Source: Pseudohongiella acticola
GTDB lineage: Bacteria > Pseudomonadota > Gammaproteobacteria > Pseudomonadales > Pseudohongiellaceae
DNA length: 64,000 nt
NCBI RefSeq assembly: GCF_001758195.1
Contig: NZ_MASR01000001.1
Location: forward strand, 1,364,001 to 1,428,000
Direction of reading: 5' to 3'
The notes under the pieces are model-generated. The model was not told the DNA's origin. It made no database searches and saw nothing but the letters and a program-made list of their open reading frames with translations. Shown piece after piece: positions 42,682 to 52,903 of the stretch. The position numbers and the translations under genes are program-made. How positions within the stretch are numbered: the first letter of the stretch is position 1; every line of letters starts with the position of its first letter.

Positions 42682-45234
42682 TCAGGCCCTGGAGGTTACG
42701 AAGTCACGGAAATCCTGCTCACTCAGCGGCTTTGAAATGTGATAACCCTGCAGAAAATCGCAGCGGTTAAGGCGCAGGAACTCAGCCTGCTGTTCCGTTT
42801 CCACACCTTCGGCAACCACTTTGATATTGAGTTTGCTGGCCAACAGCAAAATGGTTTCTACCAACGTGGTTTCCGTAGACTTCACGCCCAGATCCTGAAC
42901 AAAAGAACGATCGATTTTGACTGATGATACCGGAAAGCGGGAGAAGTAACTCAGGCCCGAATACCCGGTACCAAAATCATCAATGGCAATCTGAACGCCT
43001 GCCTCGTGCAATTGATCCAGAATCTTATGGGTCTGGTCGCTGTCTTCTACCAGCACCCGCTCAGTAATCTCAATGGTCACCCGCACGGTTGTTTCCCTCT
43101 CCAGCTCCCGCAGCCACTCCTGGGCATCGTCATCACGCAGATGCAGCAAACGCGGCGACACGTTAACCGACAAGGCCAGGGGCCGCTCCAGTGACGTGTT
43201 CAGCTCATTGAGGAATTGCAGTGACGATCGCAACACTAGCAGATCAATGCGGTTGATCAACCCTCGCTCCTCGGCGATGGGAATGAAGGTATCAGGCCCG
43301 ATCCAGCCTTCCTCATGCGGCCAGCGTACCAGCGCTTCACAACTGACCACACGGCCGCTGGCAGCGTCCACAATGGGCTGGTAGAACACCGTCAGCTGGT
43401 TGTTGTCGATCGCCATGACCAGCTCATTGTACAGGTGATGCTTCTGCTCCGACTCCAGCTGCATGGCTGTGGTGTAAAACTGCCAGGAGTTTCGGCCAGA
43501 TTTTTTGACTTCGTACATGGCCTGGTCGGCCTTGATCACCAAGGTATCAACATTGTCGCCATCGTCAGGGTAGAACGCCACGCCGATACTGACACTGCAA
43601 TAGACCTGGCGCCCGGCAATGACAAAGGGTTTGCGCATCGCCGCCACAATGTCATCGGCAATACGCGAGGCCACCGTGGCAGAGAACACGTCGACCAGCA
43701 ACGCCACAAATTCATCACCACTATAGCGCGCCACTGTATCCAGGGACCGAATGCTGTTCTGAATACGTTGTGCCGATTCCACCAGCAGCTCATCCCCGGC
43801 ATCGTGCCCCAGGTTATCGTTGACCGATTTAAAATTATCCAGATCAACAAACAGCACACCTATCCGTGTACTACGGCGCTTGGCCTGGAGCAGCGCGGTA
43901 TGCAGGCGATCCTGGAACAACCCCCGATTGGGCAGACCGGTCAGGCTGTCATAGTTGGCCTGATACTCGATCAATTGATCGACTTTTTTCTGTTGGGTGA
44001 TGTCCTGCAGCGCACCAATCAGTTCCACACGGCCAGCGTCCACGCCTACAACTTCTGCCTTCATGTGCACCCAGATGACACGTCCTTCGCGGCGACGCAG
44101 CTCCAGTTCCTGATCCATACGCTGGCGCAGTTTGACCGCCTGCGTAATATAGTGCTGCAACAATTCAGCGCTGCGCGTATCCAGACTGTAGCAGAAACCT
44201 TCCATATCAACGCTGGCTTCATCCCTCGGCAACATCATGATATCGCGTGTCTGCGTCGACAGTTCAACAAACTGACCACGGGACCAGCGCCAGCCGCCGA
44301 CCTGTGACACGGTCTCAACCGCGCGCAAAAAACGTTCATTGCGAAAAATGATGTTTTTAAGTACCCGGTTGCTTTCAAACTGACGATAGCGCAACGCCAG
44401 CAACACCGACAACAACAGGAAAACTGCGACACTGCCCGCCCTTAGCAGAATGATGGCATTACCGCCCGTCAGCTGAGACGGCGGCAACACCGCTGCGATT
44501 TCCCACTGGCTGCCACCGGCAGACAGCGGCATGATGACCGCCGAATCGGCATCAAAGGTTGCAGGTGCACCAAAAAACGCAGGCGCCTCGACATTGTTGC
44601 CAGCCTTGCGCATGGCAAACGCCAGCTCGCCCGGCAGGTCCAGCAAACCGGCGTTACGATAAATCGTATCGGCGAGAATGGGCGCCGATACAATGCCCCA
44701 TAATTCGGGTTCGGCATCGTCGCTGTTGACGTACACAGGTGCTCGTCCGAGGAAGGCCCGCCCACCCTGCACCAGATCGAGAGGCCCGGCAATTACCATT
44801 TCACCGCTTTCGACTACCTGCAATACTTCATCACGCTGATTGTCCTGAGTCAGATAATTCAGACCAATGGCGGCTTCATTGCCGGCGATCGGATAGATGT
44901 AGCGGACTACCAGGCCAGGTGCTGCAGCAAGATTGACCAGCGCCGGCTCACGTGCCATCACCGTGCTGGCGTATAGCCGGTACTGCTCCTCGGTAAAATC
45001 CGGATAGGACGCAATAAATGCGGCCAGGCCATTGATCAGGGACAGGTTGTTGGTAAGCTCGCTTTCCAGCTGATAACGAATGGCGCCCAGACGTTCACTG
45101 ACGGCCTGGCTTTGCTCGGCCCGCAACTGCGCCAGGTAACGGATTTCAATACTGCTTTGCAGGGCGTACGTTATTGCCGCCAGCACCAACAGGGACAGCA
45201 GAAGAGATTGCTTCTTGACCAGCGTATTGATCAT
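42682..45234 (-). CDS. CHASE-PAS-GGDEF-EAL cyclic-di-GMP signalling protein
   Basis: An 850-residue inner-membrane protein. A first helix (LLLSLLVLAAITYALQSSI) and a second at about 265-287 (IILLRAGSVAVFLLLSVLLAL) enclose a periplasmic CHASE sensor. A PAS region (about 300-425) precedes a GGDEF domain (about 430-590). Its active loop reads SGDEF (ARYSGDEFVALL), a form usually still active. An EAL domain follows (about 600-850) with EALVRW, NVSPRLLHLR, DDFGTGYSGL and KIDRSFVQDL, all consistent with a working phosphodiesterase. It could make or break c-di-GMP depending on its signal. It lies convergent to the decarboxylase gene. Confidence 0.93.
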   Translation of the reverse strand: MINTLVKKQSLLLSLLVLAAITYALQSSIEIRYLAQLRAEQSQAVSERLGAIRYQLESELTNNLSLINGLAAFIASYPDFTEEQYRLYASTVMAREPALVNLAAAPGLVVRYIYPIAGNEAAIGLNYLTQDNQRDEVLQVVESGEMVIAGPLDLVQGGRAFLGRAPVYVNSDDAEPELWGIVSAPILADTIYRNAGLLDLPGELAFAMRKAGNNVEAPAFFGAPATFDADSAVIMPLSAGGSQWEIAAVLPPSQLTGGNAIILLRAGSVAVFLLLSVLLALRYRQFESNRVLKNIIFRNERFLRAVETVSQVGGWRWSRGQFVELSTQTRDIMMLPRDEASVDMEGFCYSLDTRSAELLQHYITQAVKLRQRMDQELELRRREGRVIWVHMKAEVVGVDAGRVELIGALQDITQQKKVDQLIEYQANYDSLTGLPNRGLFQDRLHTALLQAKRRSTRIGVLFVDLDNFKSVNDNLGHDAGDELLVESAQRIQNSIRSLDTVARYSGDEFVALLVDVFSATVASRIADDIVAAMRKPFVIAGRQVYCSVSIGVAFYPDDGDNVDTLVIKADQAMYEVKKSGRNSWQFYTTAMQLESEQKHHLYNELVMAIDNNQLTVFYQPIVDAASGRVVSCEALVRWPHEEGWIGPDTFIPIAEERGLINRIDLLVLRSSLQFLNELNTSLERPLALSVNVSPRLLHLRDDDAQEWLRELERETTVRVTIEITERVLVEDSDQTHKILDQLHEAGVQIAIDDFGTGYSGLSYFSRFPVSSVKIDRSFVQDLGVKSTETTLVETILLLASKLNIKVVAEGVETEQQAEFLRLNRCDFLQGYHISKPLSEQDFRDFVTSRA

Positions 45235-45277
45235 CGAACAGCACCCGTAAGGGACTTGGAGGGCGATGCCTCAGGTT

Positions 45278-45997
45278 TCAGGCATCCGGCAAATCCTCCA
45301 TCATGATACCCAAGGTATCGGACTTGAATTCGCGGCGGTAAAGAACAAAAACAACAAAGGCAGACAGCGCAATAAAGAACCAGGCGTTTACAAACCAGCT
45401 TAGTGCCGCCATGCTGAAATAGTAACTACGCAGGCCGTTATTAAAGTTGCCCGATGCCTTGGAAGACATTTTTGATATCGAGTCGACGTGACGCGCCATT
45501 TCTTCTTCGCTGGGCAGCAGTTTGAGTTCGGGCGCCCCACCAATCATCACCGAAACCAGACCGTATTGGCGCAGGCTCCAGGTGAACTTAAAAAACGCAT
45601 AGACAAACAGGAACATCAGCAACATCACTTTGACTTCCCATTCGCCGCGCGTGCTTTGATCGGAGAACGGAAAATCGGCCAGCATGCCGAGCACCGCATC
45701 TGAAGAATTCAACAGTGTCATCAGGCCTGCGAGCACCAGTAATGACGCCGAAGCAAAAAATGATACGTTTCGCTCCAGATTGGCCACAATATTGGTATCG
45801 GCAATGCGGTTTTCCCGCGTCAGTGCCATCCGGATCCATTGCTTGCGAAAACGGTGCATGGCATAAGCCAGACAGGGTGTATCCACCGCGCGCAGTGACG
45901 TGTAGTAAAGATAACCACGAAAGCAGGCCAGGAAGAATAGCAGGGCCACTACATTGAACTGATTGTCCTGCAGGTAACTTAATATTGTTGGTGCCAT
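45278..45997 (-). CDS. DUF599 family membrane protein
   Basis: A 239-residue inner-membrane protein with about four hydrophobic segments. The DUF599 features are an N-terminal helix followed by RGYLYYTSLRAVDTPCLAYAMHRFRKQWI, then NRIADTNIVANLERNVSFFASASLLVLAGL, and a C-terminal helix pair (YFSMAALSWFVNAWFFIALSAFVVFVLY). Function of the family is unknown. It sits between the GGDEF-EAL and chemoreceptor genes on the same strand, with 43 and 120 bases around it. Confidence 0.85.
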   Translation of the reverse strand: MAPTILSYLQDNQFNVVALLFFLACFRGYLYYTSLRAVDTPCLAYAMHRFRKQWIRMALTRENRIADTNIVANLERNVSFFASASLLVLAGLMTLLNSSDAVLGMLADFPFSDQSTRGEWEVKVMLLMFLFVYAFFKFTWSLRQYGLVSVMIGGAPELKLLPSEEEMARHVDSISKMSSKASGNFNNGLRSYYFSMAALSWFVNAWFFIALSAFVVFVLYRREFKSDTLGIMMEDLPDA

Positions 45998-46117
45998 GAC
46001 GCGATCATCTGATAATCAATAACAGGGTGACAGTAAACCACGCGCGACCGGCTTACAAGCCTTTAAATACGAGGATTGGCCAGTTTCAGTTCACTGCGGA
46101 CCGGTTCGGCCAGTAAG

Positions 46118-48052
46118 TCAAACCTGAAATTGGGTGACCAGCGAACGTAACCGTTCTGCCAGCCCGGCCAGCGACTCACTGGCTTCGGTCGATTGCGCCA
46201 CGCTGCGACCGGTGTGTTCGGCAACATCACTGATACCGTGGATATTCTTGTTGATTTCGCGAGCCGCCGACGTCTGCTGTTCAGCCGCACCGGCGATCTG
46301 TTGCGTCATCTCCTCGATCAGTAACACGCCCTGAGTAATACGCTCCAGCGCCTGATCGGTTTCCTCGATCCGTTCTACCATGGCCGTGGCACCAGTGCGG
46401 CTGCCCTCCATGACCTTCTCGGCTCTGACCGCACCGCCCTGCAGCTTTTCAATGGTTGCCTGAATCTCAGTGGTCGACACTTTGGTTCTGCTGGCCAGCA
46501 AGCGCACCTCATCGGCCACCACAGCGAAACCGCGGCCACTCTCGCCCGCCCGCGCTGATTCGATGGCCGCATTCAGCGCCAGCAGGTTGGTCTGTTCAGC
46601 GATGTTTTCGATAACCTGCAAAACGCTGCCAATCTTATCGCTATCATTTCGCAGTTCGGTGACAACCTTCACCGCATTTTCGATTTCACCCGACAGAGCG
46701 CTGATCGCAGTCACGGTGGCGGCAACCACGTCGCGGCCGCTGGAGGCATCCACGCTCACCTGCCGTGCGCTGTCTGCAGCACGGTGAGTGTTGGACGCCA
46801 CCTCTTCCACGGTTGTTGTCATCTCATTCATGGCGGCGGCAGTACTGTCGATGCGATTGTTCTGGTTAACGATACCGTCACTGGTCACTTCGTTGACCTG
46901 GGCCAGCTCGGTGGCGGCGGCTGCCACCTGTTCAGCGTACTGCATTACCTCATCCATCATCGTGCGCAGGCTGCCCTGCATGACATTGATGGATGCCAAC
47001 AGACTGCCACGGTCGTTGGGGCGCAAATTGATTGATTCAGTAAGATCGCCCTCAGCCACCCGATGCACAACCTGCGCCGCATACTCAGGGTCACCGCCCA
47101 GCGTTTTCACGACACTGCGCACCAGCGTGATACTGACGGTGATGGCGACCAGCAGCACCACTAACGTCACCGCAACAATGGTCCAGAGCATGGTACTGAG
47201 CTCTGCAAACGCGATGTCCTGGCGGGTCTCCTGTACCAGGCCCCAGCCCAGCAGAGGCATGAAGGTATAGCTGCCCACCACGGGCGTGCCCGACGCATTG
47301 GTGTATTGCCCGACGCCGCTGCGACCGGCGGCGATGGCCTCACCGGCCTCGGTGTCCACGGGTTGATCCATTTGACGAATTGAGGAAGCCGGCGTCACCG
47401 GCAAGGCGTCGGCACCCAGCAGATATACTTCTGAGCCTTCACCGCGGCCCAGTTCGCTGACCCGGCTCAGGATGGTATCAACGCGCACTGCGCCGCGCAT
47501 AACGCCAACCACCTGACCATCAACAAAAATCGGTATCGCCACGGTGCTGACCTGATTGCCGGTCGCCCGTGAAATCACCGGCTGCGAGAACGCATCTTCT
47601 CCACTGATGGCCTGACGGAACCAGGCCCGGTCGGAGACAGCAAAGGCCTGCGCCTCGTCGGGCGTCATGATGCGACCGCTATTGCCGGCATACTCCACGC
47701 CGACAACACCGAAGCCGGCAGGGTCGACAAGAAAGATGGTGTCATAGAAACCCTGGGCATTGGCGATCTGCAGCATCAGGTGTTCTATCCGCGTCAGATC
47801 CTGAAAACGAACCGTGTCCAGGCTGGCCAGATAGCGCATTTCATCCTGCCGCGCCAACGCCCAGTCAAGAAATGAGCGTACATTCAATGACCCCGACACT
47901 TCCATCTCACTCATGGTGACTTCCGTGAAGGAGTCCCGGTAGGACACATAGACCAGCGTCGACACCAGTACAACGGAGACCAGCACCACACCGGTTATCC
48001 ATAAGGTCAGGCGAGCACGGAAGCTCATGGAAGATAAAGATTTGACTGACAT
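46118..48052 (-). CDS. Methyl-accepting chemotaxis protein with dCache sensor
   Basis: A 644-residue receptor. One membrane helix near the N-terminus ([24 protein letters not shown]) and another at about 285-310 ([21 protein letters not shown]) flank a periplasmic double-Cache sensor ([34 protein letters not shown], then [20 protein letters not shown]). A HAMP linker and a long cytosolic coiled-coil follow. The tip [20 protein letters not shown] binds CheA and CheW. dCache sensors bind small molecules such as amino acids or organic acids. No C-terminal pentapeptide for CheR is evident. Confidence 0.95.
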   Translation of the reverse strand: MSVKSLSSMSFRARLTLWITGVVLVSVVLVSTLVYVSYRDSFTEVTMSEMEVSGSLNVRSFLDWALARQDEMRYLASLDTVRFQDLTRIEHLMLQIANAQGFYDTIFLVDPAGFGVVGVEYAGNSGRIMTPDEAQAFAVSDRAWFRQAISGEDAFSQPVISRATGNQVSTVAIPIFVDGQVVGVMRGAVRVDTILSRVSELGRGEGSEVYLLGADALPVTPASSIRQMDQPVDTEAGEAIAAGRSGVGQYTNASGTPVVGSYTFMPLLGWGLVQETRQDIAFAELSTMLWTIVAVTLVVLLVAITVSITLVRSVVKTLGGDPEYAAQVVHRVAEGDLTESINLRPNDRGSLLASINVMQGSLRTMMDEVMQYAEQVAAAATELAQVNEVTSDGIVNQNNRIDSTAAAMNEMTTTVEEVASNTHRAADSARQVSVDASSGRDVVAATVTAISALSGEIENAVKVVTELRNDSDKIGSVLQVIENIAEQTNLLALNAAIESARAGESGRGFAVVADEVRLLASRTKVSTTEIQATIEKLQGGAVRAEKVMEGSRTGATAMVERIEETDQALERITQGVLLIEEMTQQIAGAAEQQTSAAREINKNIHGISDVAEHTGRSVAQSTEASESLAGLAERLRSLVTQFQV

Positions 48053-48259
48053 GCTGACGCTCCGGGCCCTGTCGACACTGGCGCTGCCAGTGATCCACTT
48101 AAAATGATATTATGAGCACCTGCATCGAACGTTGCACAAACACTGAGCCAACCATTCACACACAAGTAGTGCGCCCTTGACTGTCTACATCGGCCAGACA
48201 CAGGTGTTTCTTGAGTTGAGTTGTCCCGATAACAAACCCGACGGAACCGTCAGTCCACC

Positions 48260-49702
48260 ATGTACAGAAGAAAGTTCTTATTCGTCAGCGCCCTGACAGC
48301 GCTCATGGTCATTGGATTCATGGCCACCAGCCTGACCAGCTACTTTGTTGCTCAGGATTCGCTGTCGCGCAATATTTCCGAGCAGATGCTGCCGCTGACC
48401 AGTGACAATATTTACTCGGAGATTCAGCGCGACCTGCTGCGCCCCATCCTGATCTCTTCCGTCATGGCGACCGACACATTCGTGCGCGACTGGGCGCTGA
48501 ATGGTGAAGCAGATGACGAGCGCATTATTGCCTACCTGCGCGAAATACAGCAGCAGTATCAAACCATTACCGCATTCTATGTGTCCGATGAAAGCCGTCG
48601 TTATTACCACCCCAGCGGCGTGCTGAGAACAGTATCGCCGGATGAGCCAGGCGACGAATGGTACTTCCGGGTACGCAATATGCGTGCGCCCTTTGAAGTC
48701 AATGTGGATACCGACACCGCTGATCGCAGCCGGGTCAGCATCTTCATCAATTACCGGGTAGTGGATTACAACAACAACTACATTGGCGCCACCGGGGTCG
48801 GCCTGTCGGTCGAGGCTGTGACGCAACTGATCGAAACCTACCAGGAGCGCTATAACCGCTCCATCTTTTTTGTTGATCGCCAGGGCAACGTCACCCTGAC
48901 CGGACGTGGTTTTGACCAGGCCATGCGCCTGCAGGATCAGGATTCCCTGGGGCCACTCGCCACCCAGATTCTGAGCACACCCAGCGCCGCCATCAACTTT
49001 AGCGATTCACAGGGCAATCGTGTTTATCTGAACAGCCGCCTGGTGCCCGAATTCGACTGGTATCTGATTGTCGAGCAGAACTCATCGACCTCTTCCCAAC
49101 AACTCGACAACACCCTGTTGCTGAATCTGGGACTGTCACTGGCCATCATGGTGCTGGTGCTGATTATTGCCCACTTTACCCTGCGTTCGTATCAGCGCCG
49201 GCTGGAAGACATGGCTACCCGGGATCGCCTGACTGGTGTCGCCAACCGGCACCTGTTCGAGATGATCTTTGACCACGTCACTAAAAACAATCAGCGCTAT
49301 GCACGCCCGATCGCACTGATCGGCATCGATATTGATCACTTCAAACGTATCAATGACACGCACGGCCATCAGGCCGGTGATCTGGTACTGCAGGCGGTGG
49401 CCAATGCCATCCTGCAGCACACCCGTGATAGCGACACGCTTTGCCGCTGGGGTGGCGAGGAATTTGTCCTGCTATTGGACAATTGCACCAGCGAAGCGGC
49501 CATGCAACGGGCCGAGATTATCCGCAACGGCGTCAAAGCCCAGGTGGTTGCCTTCGGGCGCGCCCAGCTGACCGTGACCCTGAGTCTGGGTGTGACCACT
49601 TACCATCAGGGCGAAGCTCTGGACGCCCTGGTTGCCCGTGCTGACACCGCGCTGTATCAGGCCAAGGAAGAGGGCCGGGATCGCAGCGTACTCGCGGGTT
49701 AG
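48260..49702 (+). CDS. Membrane diguanylate cyclase with Cache-type sensor
   Basis: A 480-residue protein with two membrane helices (about 8-28 and 288-312) around a periplasmic Cache-like sensor (FYVSDESRRYYHPSGVL, ATGVGLSVEAV, FFVDRQGNVTLTGRG). The C-terminal GGDEF domain starts MATRDRLTGVANRHLFE and has the active loop GGEEF (CRWGGEEFVLLL). An RxxD inhibition site (RDSD) lies five residues before it, so it should make c-di-GMP and be product-inhibited. It is divergent from the chemoreceptor gene, sharing a 207-base upstream region. Confidence 0.94.
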   Translation: MYRRKFLFVSALTALMVIGFMATSLTSYFVAQDSLSRNISEQMLPLTSDNIYSEIQRDLLRPILISSVMATDTFVRDWALNGEADDERIIAYLREIQQQYQTITAFYVSDESRRYYHPSGVLRTVSPDEPGDEWYFRVRNMRAPFEVNVDTDTADRSRVSIFINYRVVDYNNNYIGATGVGLSVEAVTQLIETYQERYNRSIFFVDRQGNVTLTGRGFDQAMRLQDQDSLGPLATQILSTPSAAINFSDSQGNRVYLNSRLVPEFDWYLIVEQNSSTSSQQLDNTLLLNLGLSLAIMVLVLIIAHFTLRSYQRRLEDMATRDRLTGVANRHLFEMIFDHVTKNNQRYARPIALIGIDIDHFKRINDTHGHQAGDLVLQAVANAILQHTRDSDTLCRWGGEEFVLLLDNCTSEAAMQRAEIIRNGVKAQVVAFGRAQLTVTLSLGVTTYHQGEALDALVARADTALYQAKEEGRDRSVLAG

Positions 49703-49732
49703 TCCTGCCCCTGACTCAGCTCCTGATGTGAC

Positions 49733-49781
49733 AGGGGCTGGTTACGCAGGGGCTGTCTACGCTGGGGGCTGTCTACTCAGG
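49733..49781. repeat. Short imperfect tandem repeat between convergent genes
   Basis: Three imperfect units of about 16 bases built on AGGGGCTGTCTACGCT run head to tail between the cyclase stop and the ABC permease stop. Nothing else is seen here. Confidence 0.5.
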
Positions 49782-49783
49782 CG

Positions 49784-50545
49784 CTAGCTGCGCAGGTGAT
49801 AACCGGTTTTGAATATCCAGGCCACCGCGGCCAGACAGGCAGTCAGGAAAAACACAATAATGCCGATGCTGACCCAGACACTGACATCGGACTGACCGTA
49901 AAAACTCCAGCGCAGCCCGCTCACCAGATAAAACACCGGATTGAACAGAGTCACCATCTGCCAGACCGGTGACAGCATGCTGACCGAATAGAAGGTGCCA
50001 CCCAGAAACACCAGCGGCGTTACCACCAGCAAGGGAATCATCTGCAACTTCTCAAAGTTGTCGGCCCAAATACCAATGATGAAACCAAACAGGCTGAAGC
50101 TGATCGCCGTCAGTATCAGAAACATCAGCATCACCAATGGGTGATCTATCTGCAGATCAACAAAAAACGCGGCCGTGCCCAGAATGATCAACCCCAGCAC
50201 CAGCGCCTTGGTGGCCGCAGCCCCGACATAACCCAACACCACCTCCAGCATGGACACTGGCGCCGACAGCAGTTCATAGATGGTGCCGGTGAACTTGGGA
50301 AAATAAATACCAAAGGCGGCGTTGGAAATACTTTGAGTCAGCAGCGACAACATGATCAGGCCAGGCACAATAAAGGCGCCGTAACTGATGCCATCAACCT
50401 GGTTGATGCGCGAACCAATGGCGGCACCAAACACGACAAAATACAAAGAGGTGGTGATCACCGGCGCCACCACGCTCTGCAACAGAGTGCGACGCGTGCG
50501 CGCCATTTCAAAACGATAGATTGCGTTAACAGCATGCAGATTCAT
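49784..50545 (-). CDS. ABC-2 type transporter permease
   Basis: A 253-residue inner-membrane protein with six hydrophobic segments. It begins [47 protein letters not shown] and includes [24 protein letters not shown] and [23 protein letters not shown], which mark the ABC-2 exporter family (YadH type). The start at 50545 follows GGAG; an upstream in-frame start at 50584 would overlap the ATPase gene. It works with the ATPase encoded 13 bases upstream. Cargo is unknown. Confidence 0.88.
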   Translation of the reverse strand: MNLHAVNAIYRFEMARTRRTLLQSVVAPVITTSLYFVVFGAAIGSRINQVDGISYGAFIVPGLIMLSLLTQSISNAAFGIYFPKFTGTIYELLSAPVSMLEVVLGYVGAAATKALVLGLIILGTAAFFVDLQIDHPLVMLMFLILTAISFSLFGFIIGIWADNFEKLQMIPLLVVTPLVFLGGTFYSVSMLSPVWQMVTLFNPVFYLVSGLRWSFYGQSDVSVWVSIGIIVFFLTACLAAVAWIFKTGYHLRS

Positions 50546-50558
50546 CAGGGTTTCTCCT

Positions 50559-51482
50559 TCAACCTTTTTCCACCAGGCGAACAAAAATGTCTTCCAGCGA
50601 ACTCTGCGTAGTGCTCAGGTCGCGGAAATTGATCTGCGCGTCGCGCAGCGCGTCCAGCACGGTGGTAATGCCGGTGCGTTCAGCCTGGGTATCAAAGGTG
50701 TAAACCAGAGTATGGCCATCGTCCTTCAGTTCAATTTCAAACGTCTTCAACGATGCCGGCAGCTCTGCCAACGGCTGCTTCAGCTCCAGCACCAGCTGTT
50801 TCTTGCCCAGTTTCTGCATCAGGCTCTTTTTGTCTTCCACCAGGATCAGTTCACCATCAGCAATCACACCGATACGATCTGCCATCTCCTCGGCTTCCTC
50901 GATGTAGTGTGTGGTCAGGATGATGGTGACGCCGCTGTCGCGCAGCTTGTGCACCAGCTGCCACATCTCGCGGCGCAGCTCGACGTCAACACCGGCCGAG
51001 GGTTCATCCAGAAACAGGATGCGCGGCTCGTGCGACAGCGCCTTAGCAATCAGCAGGCGACGCTTCATGCCGCCAGAAAGCGTCCGGATCATGTTGTCGC
51101 GTTTTTCCCACAGCGACACGTCCTTTAGCACCTTTTCCACGTAGGCCGGATCCTTGGCCTTGCCAAACAGGCCCCGACTGAAACTCACCGTCACCCAGGG
51201 TGTTTCAAAGGCATCGGTGGTCAGTTCCTGCGGCACCAGGCCAATCAGCGAGCGTGTGTCGCGGAAGTCTTTTGCGATATCCTTGCCGTCAACAGTAATC
51301 GTGCCGCTGGTCGGCTGGGCGATGCCACAGATGGTGGAAATCAGCGTGGTCTTGCCGGCGCCGTTGGGGCCCAGCAGCGCGATGATTTCACCGGGATAGA
51401 TATCCAGATTGATGTTCTTGAGTGCCTGAAAACCACCTTTATAGGTTTTGTTCAGGTTCTTGATCGATACAATAGGTTCCAT
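50559..51482 (-). CDS. ABC exporter ATP-binding protein
   Basis: A 307-residue ATPase of the daunorubicin/YadG group. Walker A is GPNGAGKTT, the signature [15 protein letters not shown], Walker [13 protein letters not shown], and the H-loop [12 protein letters not shown]. The C-terminal 75 residues form a small extra domain typical of this group. It pairs with the permease encoded immediately downstream. Confidence 0.92.
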   Translation of the reverse strand: MEPIVSIKNLNKTYKGGFQALKNINLDIYPGEIIALLGPNGAGKTTLISTICGIAQPTSGTITVDGKDIAKDFRDTRSLIGLVPQELTTDAFETPWVTVSFSRGLFGKAKDPAYVEKVLKDVSLWEKRDNMIRTLSGGMKRRLLIAKALSHEPRILFLDEPSAGVDVELRREMWQLVHKLRDSGVTIILTTHYIEEAEEMADRIGVIADGELILVEDKKSLMQKLGKKQLVLELKQPLAELPASLKTFEIELKDDGHTLVYTFDTQAERTGITTVLDALRDAQINFRDLSTTQSSLEDIFVRLVEKG

Positions 51483-51506
51483 GTGTCATTCCGTTTGACA
51501 GCCGCT

Positions 51507-52892
51507 TTACAGGGCCGCCAGTGCTTCGGAGAGTTTAGTCACGCCGATGATTTCCATCCCGGCGATCGGCGATTTTGGGCAATTGGCCTTGGGCACAATC
51601 GCTTTGCGGAAGCCATGCTTGGCGGCTTCCTGCAGTCGTTCCTGGCCGCTGGGCACCGGACGGATTTCACCCGCCAGCCCCACTTCACCAAACACCACCA
51701 GCTCATGCGGCAGCGCGCGGTCACGGAAGCTGGACACGATGGCCAGCAACAGTGCCAGGTCGGCGCCGGTCTCGGACACCTTGACGCCGCCAACCACGTT
51801 AACAAACACATCCTGGTCAGCCATGTACAGGCCGCCATGACGATGCAGCACGGCCAGCAGCATGCCCAGCCGATTCTGATCCAGCCCCACTGCCAGTCGG
51901 CGTGGATTGCCGCCCTGACCGCCATCCACCAGTGCCTGTATTTCCACCAGCAGGGGTCGGGTGCCTTCCCATAACACCATCACCAGTGAACCGGGGCTTT
52001 CCTCTTCCGTACGCGCCAGGAAGATCGCGGACGGATTCTTGACTTCCTTCAGACCCTTTTCGGTCATGGCAAACACGCCCAGCTCGTTCACTGCGCCAAA
52101 ACGGTTCTTCTGGCCACGCAAGGTGCGATAACGGGTGTCGCTGCCACCTTCCAGCATGATGAAACAGTCAATCATGTGCTCCAGTACTTTGGGGCCGGCC
52201 AACGTGCCGTCTTTGGTCACGTGCCCGACCAGAAACAGCACGGTACCGGTCTGCTTGGCATAACGGATCAGGTAGGCGGCGCATTCACGCACCTGCGATA
52301 CACTGCCCGGCGCCGACGGCACCTCACCGCTGTGCATGACCTGAATAGAGTCAACCACCAATAGTCGGGGCTGCACCTGCGACGCCAGTTCACAGATGGT
52401 TTCGACCTGGGTTTCCGCCAGCATTTTCAGATTCTTTTCCGGCAGGCCCAGACGCTTGGCGCGCATGCCCACCTGCTGCAGGGATTCCTCACCGGTCACG
52501 TACATGGCCGGCATCTGCTGAGCCAGCATACACATCACCTGCAACAACAAAGTACTTTTGCCAGCACCGGGGTTACCGCCAATCAGAATCGCCGATCCGG
52601 GCACCAGGCCACCGCCCAGCACACGATCCAGTTCCAGCATGGTGGACGAGAAGCGCGGCACCGCAGCGACATCAATCTCAGACAGGTCCTGCACCGCCTC
52701 GGACAGCACACCGGCATACCCCTGGCGGCGGAAGTCGGCCTGCACCGACGGCGACTGATTGCTTGCGCCCACACTGATACGCGTCAGCGTATTCCACTCT
52801 TTGCAGGCCACGCACTGGCCCTGCCATTTGCCATGTTCAGTGCCGCAATCACTGCACACATAGGCGGTTTTGGTTTTTGTGGTCTTGGCCAT
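51507..52892 (-). CDS. radA: DNA repair protein RadA
   Basis: A 461-residue RecA-like protein acting in recombination intermediate processing. The N-terminal zinc finger is CSDCGTEHGKWQGQCVAC. Walker A is GGNPGAGKST, the RadA-specific motif KNRFG is in GQKNRFGAVNELGVF, and a Lon-protease-like C-terminal domain follows (ALLLAIVSSFRDRALPHELVVFGEVGLAGEIRPV). Length is normal. It follows alr on the minus strand with an 11-base gap. Confidence 0.96.
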   Translation of the reverse strand: MAKTTKTKTAYVCSDCGTEHGKWQGQCVACKEWNTLTRISVGASNQSPSVQADFRRQGYAGVLSEAVQDLSEIDVAAVPRFSSTMLELDRVLGGGLVPGSAILIGGNPGAGKSTLLLQVMCMLAQQMPAMYVTGEESLQQVGMRAKRLGLPEKNLKMLAETQVETICELASQVQPRLLVVDSIQVMHSGEVPSAPGSVSQVRECAAYLIRYAKQTGTVLFLVGHVTKDGTLAGPKVLEHMIDCFIMLEGGSDTRYRTLRGQKNRFGAVNELGVFAMTEKGLKEVKNPSAIFLARTEEESPGSLVMVLWEGTRPLLVEIQALVDGGQGGNPRRLAVGLDQNRLGMLLAVLHRHGGLYMADQDVFVNVVGGVKVSETGADLALLLAIVSSFRDRALPHELVVFGEVGLAGEIRPVPSGQERLQEAAKHGFRKAIVPKANCPKSPIAGMEIIGVTKLSEALAAL

Positions 52893-52903
52893 AAAAAAAT
52901 CAG

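Noticed and set aside
43315-44307. 330-codon plus-strand frame inside the GGDEF-EAL gene
   Set aside because: Shadow of the conserved GGDEF domain on the other strand.
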